From Rhodobacteraceae bacterium (ex Bugula neritina AB1) (lineage in GTDB: Bacteria; Pseudomonadota; Alphaproteobacteria; Rhodobacterales; Rhodobacteraceae): a DNA stretch of 64,000 nucleotides. This document shows, one piece after another, positions 59,787-64,000 of this stretch. The stretch lies in NCBI GenBank assembly GCA_001730095.1, contig MDLF01000074.1, positions 124,001 through 188,000 on the forward strand. Direction: 5' to 3'. Under the pieces are notes generated by a model, which was given only the letters and a program-made list of their open reading frames with translations, did not search any database and was not told the origin of the DNA. Each line of letters begins with the position of its first letter. The first letter of the stretch is position 1. Made by a program: the position numbers and the translations under genes.

Positions 59787-60452
59787 GTGAAAACGCCCTA
59801 CCAGGACAGCACCGAAACACGGCAGGCGATAATTGACGCCTGCATCGAAATGAATGCGACCGGCATCAATCAGGGCACATCCGGCAACATCTCTGTCCGC
59901 GCTGGCGATCAGATGCTGATCACCCCATCTGGTATGCCTTACAAAGCAATGAAACCCGCGGATTTGGTGTTGCTTGGGCTGGACGGCAGTGCTCCCGCGG
60001 CAGATCAGAGGAAACCCTCGAGCGAATGGCCTTTTCACTTGGCAATTCTGCAAACCAAACCGGCAGTCCATGCCGTTGTCCATGCACATCCCGCGTACTG
60101 CTGCGCGCTGGCAATGAACCGGCAGAAAATACCCGCCTGTCACTATATGGTGGCGGCATTTGGAGGCAGCGATGTGCCTGTGGCTGATTACGCGCTGTTC
60201 GGCAGCAGGCAGCTGTCCGAAAACATCGTCAGCACCTTGCAGGACCGCAGCGCCTGCCTGATGGCCAATCATGGCGCAGTCAGCACCGGCAACAGCCTTT
60301 CCCGTGCGCTTTGGCGGATGGGAGAATTGGAGGCACTCGCAAAAGCTTACACGGCAAGCTTAACAATGGGAAAGCCGCATCTTCTCAGCGAAGAGGAAAT
60401 CAGCGACGCACTGGCTGCCTTTTCGGAATACGGTCTGAAAGACAGCCGCTGA
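59787..60452 (+). CDS. Class II aldolase, probably acting on methylthioribulose-1-phosphate
   Basis: A 221-residue zinc-dependent class II aldolase of the fuculose-phosphate aldolase family. INQGTSGNISVRAGDQMLIT opens the active site, the catalytic Glu is in SSEWPFHLAI, the zinc His pair is in VVHAHPAYCC and a third His in MANHGAVSTGN. Paired with mtnA it fits Ald2 of the DHAP shunt known from Rhodospirillum rubrum and some E. coli, giving DHAP and methylthioacetaldehyde; an MtnB-type dehydratase is less likely from the GTSGNIS block. The GTG at 59787 is favoured by GGAG eight bases upstream. Confidence 0.78.
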   Translation: MKTPYQDSTETRQAIIDACIEMNATGINQGTSGNISVRAGDQMLITPSGMPYKAMKPADLVLLGLDGSAPAADQRKPSSEWPFHLAILQTKPAVHAVVHAHPAYCCALAMNRQKIPACHYMVAAFGGSDVPVADYALFGSRQLSENIVSTLQDRSACLMANHGAVSTGNSLSRALWRMGELEALAKAYTASLTMGKPHLLSEEEISDALAAFSEYGLKDSR

Positions 60453-60548
60453 TTTCCCGACGCAACGAAGCGGAGCAGCCAGGGTTCTGAAAAGAACAAG
60501 AACAGAACGTGACTGTGGGAGTCGCTTGTGAAAGCTGATGAATTTCAA

Positions 60549-60590
60549 AACAAAGGCCCACAGCAAGAACACACTGCAGGCCTTTGTTTT
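60549..60590. terminator. Bidirectional terminator between the aldolase gene and tRNA-Leu
   Basis: AACAAAGGCC (60549-60558) and GGCCTTTGTT (60579-60588), a 10-bp stem with a long 20-nt loop, followed on the plus strand by a T-run and on the minus strand by four T residues. Confidence 0.7.
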
Positions 60591-60593
60591 TGT

Positions 60594-60679
60594 TGGTACC
60601 CAAGGCCGGACTCGAACCGGCACGCTGTCACCAGCGGGGGATTTTGAATCCCCTGCGTCTACCATTCCGCCACTTGGGC
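60594..60679 (-). tRNA. tRNA-Leu (anticodon CAA)
   Basis: An 86-nt class II tRNA on the minus strand. Acceptor 5' GCCCAAG pairs with CTTGGGT (one G-U at the end); anticodon stem GGGGA/TCCCC with loop TTCAAAA, anticodon CAA; a long variable arm (CGCTGGTGACAGCG); T-loop TTCGAGT; discriminator A; CCA encoded (complement of 60594-60596). Reads UUG. Confidence 0.95.
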
Positions 60680-60842
60680 CACGGTCTTTTCCTAGCCAAG
60701 CATTTGACCAAGGTCCAGAGGGAAAACAGCTCTTTGGACCTGAAATTTCACCCCTTGGCAAATTCTGTGCCAACAAAGGTTGACGGATTGCGGTCCGCAT
60801 GCCACCTCCACTGTAAAAGCCGTTAAGGACGCAGGGCGCGGA

Positions 60843-61421
60843 ATGCTGAGACCGCTATATGAACGGACGATGGCGCTGGCCGACCACCCGAAGGCGCTGT
60901 GGTGCCTGGCAGTTGTTGCCTTTGTCGAAAGCTCTGTTTTCCCGATCCCGCCCGATGTGCTGATGATCCCGATGATCCTCGCCCGCCCTTCACGTGCCTG
61001 GCTGGTTGCTGTTGTGGCGCTGATCGCATCGGTTGCGGGCGGTGTGCTTGGATACGCCATTGGCGCCTTGTTTTATGACAGTATCGGCCAGCCGGTTCTG
61101 GAAGCTATGGGCAAAGGTGGCGCCATGGCGGAGTTCAACACCCGCTTCAACGATTTCGGGTTCTGGGCGGTGCTGGGCGCTGGCATCACGCCGTTCCCCT
61201 ACAAAGTGATTACCATTATGTCGGGCTGGACCGGCATGCCGCTTGGCACTTTCATTGCGACCTCTATCTTGGCACGCGCATTGCGTTTCTTCATCGTAGC
61301 GGGCCTGTTGTGGCAGTTTGGTACACCGGTTCGAGACTTCATTGAACGCCGCCTGGGTCTGGTTTTCACTGCCTTTGTGGTGGTCCTGTTCGGCGGTTTT
61401 CTGATGGTGAGTTACATTTGA
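60843..61421 (+). CDS. YqaA/DedA-like membrane protein (VTT domain)
   Basis: A 192-residue membrane protein with a VTT-type fold: AFVESSVFPIPPDVLMIPMI in the first half and FGFWAVLGAGITPFPYKVIT in the second, both with the conserved E...P and G.TP..Y/K patterns of the DedA superfamily. Length and the PIPPD block favour the YqaA subgroup. DedA-type proteins are linked to lipid flipping and proton-motive-force homeostasis. Start ATG 60843 is preferred to an upstream one because of the short basic N-terminus. dsbB follows directly. Confidence 0.85.
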   Translation: MLRPLYERTMALADHPKALWCLAVVAFVESSVFPIPPDVLMIPMILARPSRAWLVAVVALIASVAGGVLGYAIGALFYDSIGQPVLEAMGKGGAMAEFNTRFNDFGFWAVLGAGITPFPYKVITIMSGWTGMPLGTFIATSILARALRFFIVAGLLWQFGTPVRDFIERRLGLVFTAFVVVLFGGFLMVSYI

Positions 61422-61423
61422 TC

Positions 61424-61891
61424 ATGCACAGGCTTTTGATCCTCCTCGCCGCTGGCGGCTCTGCTACACTGCTGATCGCCGCACTTGGGTTCCAATACAT
61501 AGGCGAAATGCCTCCGTGCAAGCTGTGCTACTGGCAGCGCTATCCTCATGCCGCCGCAGCAGGGATCGGCGTCTTGGCGATGATTATCCCCGGCGCCCTG
61601 CTGCCCTACCTTGGCGCGCTGGCTTCGCTGGCGACTGCGGGCGTTGGCGCCTATCACACCGGTGTTGAGCGCGGCTGGTGGGAAGGCCCCTCCACCTGCA
61701 CATCCGGTCCTGTCGGCGGGCTGTCTCCAGAGCAGCTGCTGGAACAGATCATGGCCGCTCCGCTGGTGCGCTGTGATGACATTCCATGGGAGTTTCTTAC
61801 GCTGTCCATGGCCAGCTGGAACGCCCTTGCTTCCCTTGGGCTTACGCTGCTCTGGATTTCAGCGGCCAATCACAACCGCAAGCAGGGTTAA
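61424..61891 (+). CDS. dsbB: Disulfide bond formation protein B
   Basis: A 155-residue four-helix membrane protein that re-oxidises DsbA with quinone. The first redox pair is Cys32/Cys35 in PPCKLCYWQRYPH, with the adjacent Arg that contacts quinone; the second pair is Cys91 and Cys116 in the other periplasmic loop. The start at ATG 61424 lies two bases after the stop of the preceding membrane-protein gene, so the two genes are likely co-translated. Confidence 0.92.
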   Translation: MHRLLILLAAGGSATLLIAALGFQYIGEMPPCKLCYWQRYPHAAAAGIGVLAMIIPGALLPYLGALASLATAGVGAYHTGVERGWWEGPSTCTSGPVGGLSPEQLLEQIMAAPLVRCDDIPWEFLTLSMASWNALASLGLTLLWISAANHNRKQG

Positions 61892-61950
61892 CATTCCAGC
61901 AAGATCAAATGCGGCCGCCATCATGCTGGCTGCATTCAGATATACGTCTC

Positions 61951-62388
61951 TCAACTATCCTTCTTGGTTGCCAGCAAAAGGTTGGTCTCGCTGCTCACGA
62001 TCCCTTCAAAGGTTCGGATTTTGGCCAAGGCTGTATCCAGGGTTTCAAGCGTCTCGGTGCCAAGTTCCACGATAAGATCCCAGCGGCCGTTGGTCGTGTG
62101 AATAGCCCGGACTTCTGGCAAGCCCTGCAGCTGGCGGGTAATCCGGCTGGTGCCGCGGCCCTCAATCCCGATCAGCATCAGGCCGCGCACTGGATCACGC
62201 AGCACGTCTTCCTTCAACACAACTGTAAACCCAAGAATGTCCCCCCGGGCCTGAAGCCGCTCAATACGTGCCCGCACAGTGGTCCGCGACAGGTTCAGCT
62301 CCAGCGCCAGATCCGACAGGGACGCCCGCGCATTGTGCCGCAAGGCTGAAACTAGCCTCTCATCCGTTTTGTCCACCAGATCCTCCAT
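61951..62388 (-). CDS. Lrp/AsnC-family transcriptional regulator
   Basis: A 145-residue regulator. Winged HTH at about residues 7-60 (DERLVSALRHNARASLSDLA, then LELNLSRTTVRARIERLQ), followed by a RAM ligand domain (ITRQLQGLPEVRAIHTTNGR, WDLIVELG). It is divergent from the arginase gene with 100 bp between starts, so it most likely controls arginine/ornithine catabolism, with arginine or a related amino acid as ligand. Confidence 0.92.
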   Translation of the reverse strand: MEDLVDKTDERLVSALRHNARASLSDLALELNLSRTTVRARIERLQARGDILGFTVVLKEDVLRDPVRGLMLIGIEGRGTSRITRQLQGLPEVRAIHTTNGRWDLIVELGTETLETLDTALAKIRTFEGIVSSETNLLLATKKDS

Positions 62389-62488
62389 TTTGAATAATCA
62401 TCGCCCATCATGAGCAAAATGCCTGCTGGATTCCATCCCATTTCGGAGGTTTTTTGAGAGAAAGCTGAGTTTTGGGGAGAACAAAACC

Positions 62489-63415
62489 GTGTCATCGCAA
62501 CATTGCATTCTGATCGGAGCACCTGTCGACAGCGGCAAGCGCAGAGCGGGCTGCCTGATGGGGCCGGATGCCTATCGCACGGCAGGCATCACCGAAGCCC
62601 TGGAAAGCCTGGGCCATAGCGTCGAGGATTTGGGCAATTTAACACCGGACAGCCATGCGGAGGATTCAAATGACGAATTGGTCTATGGCCGCAACGAAAC
62701 AATCGGCTGGACCTCCCGTCTGACTCAGGCAGCAGAGGATGCGCTGACCCGCGGCACGCCGGTTTTTCTTGGCGGCGACCACTCCTTGTCGCTTGGATCC
62801 GTTGCCGGGGCCGCAAACCATGCAGCGAAGGTCGGCAGACCGCTGTTTGTTCTTTGGCTTGACGCGCATACTGACTTCCACACCCCGCATACCACCGACA
62901 GCGGCAATCTGCACGGTACGCCAGTTGGGTACTTTACTGGGCGCAAGGGGTTCGAAGGCTTTCCTGATGTGAAAAACCCGGTTCCTCAAGAAAATATTTG
63001 CATGATCGGGCTGCGCTCCGTGGATTCACAGGAACGGTTGGCCTTGGAAGACAGCGCCATTCTGACTCACGACATGCGGCACATTGACGAAAACGGAATT
63101 GCCGGGCCGCTGAACCGATTCCTGGAACGGGTGGCACAGGCAAACGGCATGCTGCACGTTTCGCTGGATGTGGATTTCCTCGACCCATCTGTGGCCCCGG
63201 CAGTTGGAACAACCGTTCCCGGCGGTGCAACTGTCCGCGAAGGACATCTTGTTTGCGAGATCCTGCACGACTCCGGCTTGATGACTTCACTGGATCTGGT
63301 CGAGCTGAACCCCTTTCTCGACGAACGCGGCCGCACCGCGCATCTGATGGTCGACCTTTGCGCCTCGGCACTTGGCCGCCGTGTGTTTGACCGTCCGACC
63401 CGGAGCTATCAGTGA
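62489..63415 (+). CDS. rocF: Arginase
   Basis: A 308-residue ureohydrolase that splits arginine into ornithine and urea with a binuclear manganese centre. Metal-binding motifs GGDHSLSLG, WLDAHTDFHTP and SLDVDFLDPS are all intact. Compared with agmatinases, the early VDSGKRRAGCLMGPDAYR block fits arginase. GTG start at 62489 with GGGGAGA upstream. Followed after 82 bp by ornithine cyclodeaminase. Confidence 0.93.
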   Translation: MSSQHCILIGAPVDSGKRRAGCLMGPDAYRTAGITEALESLGHSVEDLGNLTPDSHAEDSNDELVYGRNETIGWTSRLTQAAEDALTRGTPVFLGGDHSLSLGSVAGAANHAAKVGRPLFVLWLDAHTDFHTPHTTDSGNLHGTPVGYFTGRKGFEGFPDVKNPVPQENICMIGLRSVDSQERLALEDSAILTHDMRHIDENGIAGPLNRFLERVAQANGMLHVSLDVDFLDPSVAPAVGTTVPGGATVREGHLVCEILHDSGLMTSLDLVELNPFLDERGRTAHLMVDLCASALGRRVFDRPTRSYQ

Positions 63416-63497
63416 ACAGCCTGCAACCTCTCTCTGCCGTCGCAAATTTCCAGGCGCCGTTTGCCATCGCGCCACAGGCCCATGAAAGGAAAATCGC

Positions 63498-64000
63498 ATG
63501 ACCCAGCCTTCGGACAAGGCCCTGGTGCCTTTTGTAAGCGTTGACAACATGATGCGCCTTATTCATCACGTTGGCATAGAACAGATTCTGCGCGATCTGG
63601 CAGATTATGTCGAAGCCGATTTCAAGCGCTGGGAACTGTTTGACAAGACCCCGCGTGTTGCCAGTCATTCTGACGTTGGTGTCATTGAGCTTATGCCAAC
63701 TTCCGACGGGGAATCTTATGGCTTCAAATATGTGAATGGCCACCCCAAGAACACCTCAGAAGGTCTGCAAACTGTCACCGCTTTCGGCCTGCTGGCGGAC
63801 GTCTATACCGGCTATCCGGTGCTGTTGACAGAAATGACCATTCTGACCGCGTTGCGCACTGCAGCGACTTCAGCTATGGCTGCTAAATATCTGGCGCCAA
63901 AGGGTGCAGATACAATGGCCATGATTGGAAATGGCGCCCAGTCCGAGTTCCAGACACTGGCTATGAAAGCAATCATCGGCCTCAAATCCGTACGTCTGTA
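63498..64000 (+). CDS. Ornithine cyclodeaminase, N-terminal part
   Basis: The first 167 codons of a gene that continues past the right edge. MTQPSDKALVPFVSVDNMMR and later ELMPTSDGESYGFKYVNGHP, then ALRTAATSAMAAKYLA and MAMIGNGAQSEFQTLA (the NAD-binding start), match the ornithine cyclodeaminase/mu-crystallin family. It converts ornithine to proline with release of ammonia. GAAAGGAAAA precedes the ATG. With arginase it forms an arginine-to-proline route. Confidence 0.92.
   Translation, partial: MTQPSDKALVPFVSVDNMMRLIHHVGIEQILRDLADYVEADFKRWELFDKTPRVASHSDVGVIELMPTSDGESYGFKYVNGHPKNTSEGLQTVTAFGLLADVYTGYPVLLTEMTILTALRTAATSAMAAKYLAPKGADTMAMIGNGAQSEFQTLAMKAIIGLKSVRL

Overview
The window looks like a core-chromosome segment of an alphaproteobacterium of the family Rhodobacteraceae, most likely the Roseobacter group (Leisingera, Phaeobacter or Ruegeria-like). 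This rests on gene content and protein character: a ChpT phosphotransferase, an OlsB/OlsA ornithine-lipid pair, a class II (B12) ribonucleotide reductase, stand-alone methionine-synthase pieces, two TRAP transporter loci of different types, a ribosomal protein L21 with a helix-hairpin-helix tail, and overall high GC. The genus is inference. No phage, insertion sequence, CRISPR array or secretion island was seen.

Layout. 0-10.6 kb: tryptophan genes (trpE; trpG-trpD) around an oppositely oriented envelope polysaccharide deacetylase-like gene, then a PpiD-type chaperone, an aminotransferase, gpt, fabI, pdxH, a two-domain cold-shock protein and a DUF192 protein. 10.6-15.1 kb: tRNA-Pro, a long non-coding stretch with a phased array of CtrA half-sites, and nrdJ. 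15.5-19.1 kb: tesB-type thioesterase, a family VIII-type esterase, aroQ and an overlapping LuxR-type regulator. 19.1-30.6 kb: structured intergenic DNA, rpsB-tsf, ornithine-lipid genes, DUF3553, chpT, proA/proB/obgE, a GNAT enzyme, rpmA/rplU, a DUF2059 protein and tRNA-Ser. 30.9-38.2 kb: a catabolic cluster made of an IclR regulator, a DctPQM TRAP transporter, a GMC oxidoreductase and an acyl-CoA dehydrogenase-like flavoprotein, with a strong operator-like palindrome in its divergent promoter. 38.3-40.6 kb: one-carbon module (methyltetrahydrofolate:corrinoid methyltransferase, methylenetetrahydrofolate reductase, a small conserved protein). 40.9-49.2 kb: ppx/gppA, rlmE, YihY-type membrane protein, a K+ channel-like protein, and an ABC exporter plus CrtC/AttH-like lipocalin operon. 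49.2-53.3 kb: TAXI-TRAP transporter with a coupled universal stress protein. 54.1-58.4 kb: RND efflux pump and its adaptor. 58.7-64 kb: mtnA plus a class II aldolase (methylthioadenosine salvage), tRNA-Leu, a YqaA/DedA-like protein, dsbB, and an Lrp-type regulator divergent from arginase and ornithine cyclodeaminase.

Connections. Arginase and ornithine cyclodeaminase convert arginine via ornithine to proline, while proBA makes proline from glutamate. The methyltransferase/MTHFR module and mtnA/aldolase both belong to methionine and methyl-group economy. ChpT feeds the CtrA response regulator, whose apparent binding sites lie upstream of nrdJ in the same window.

Limits. Everything was read by eye without database searches. 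Start codons were chosen from ribosome binding sites and family starts. Hairpins were found by inspecting complementarity and no folding energies were computed.
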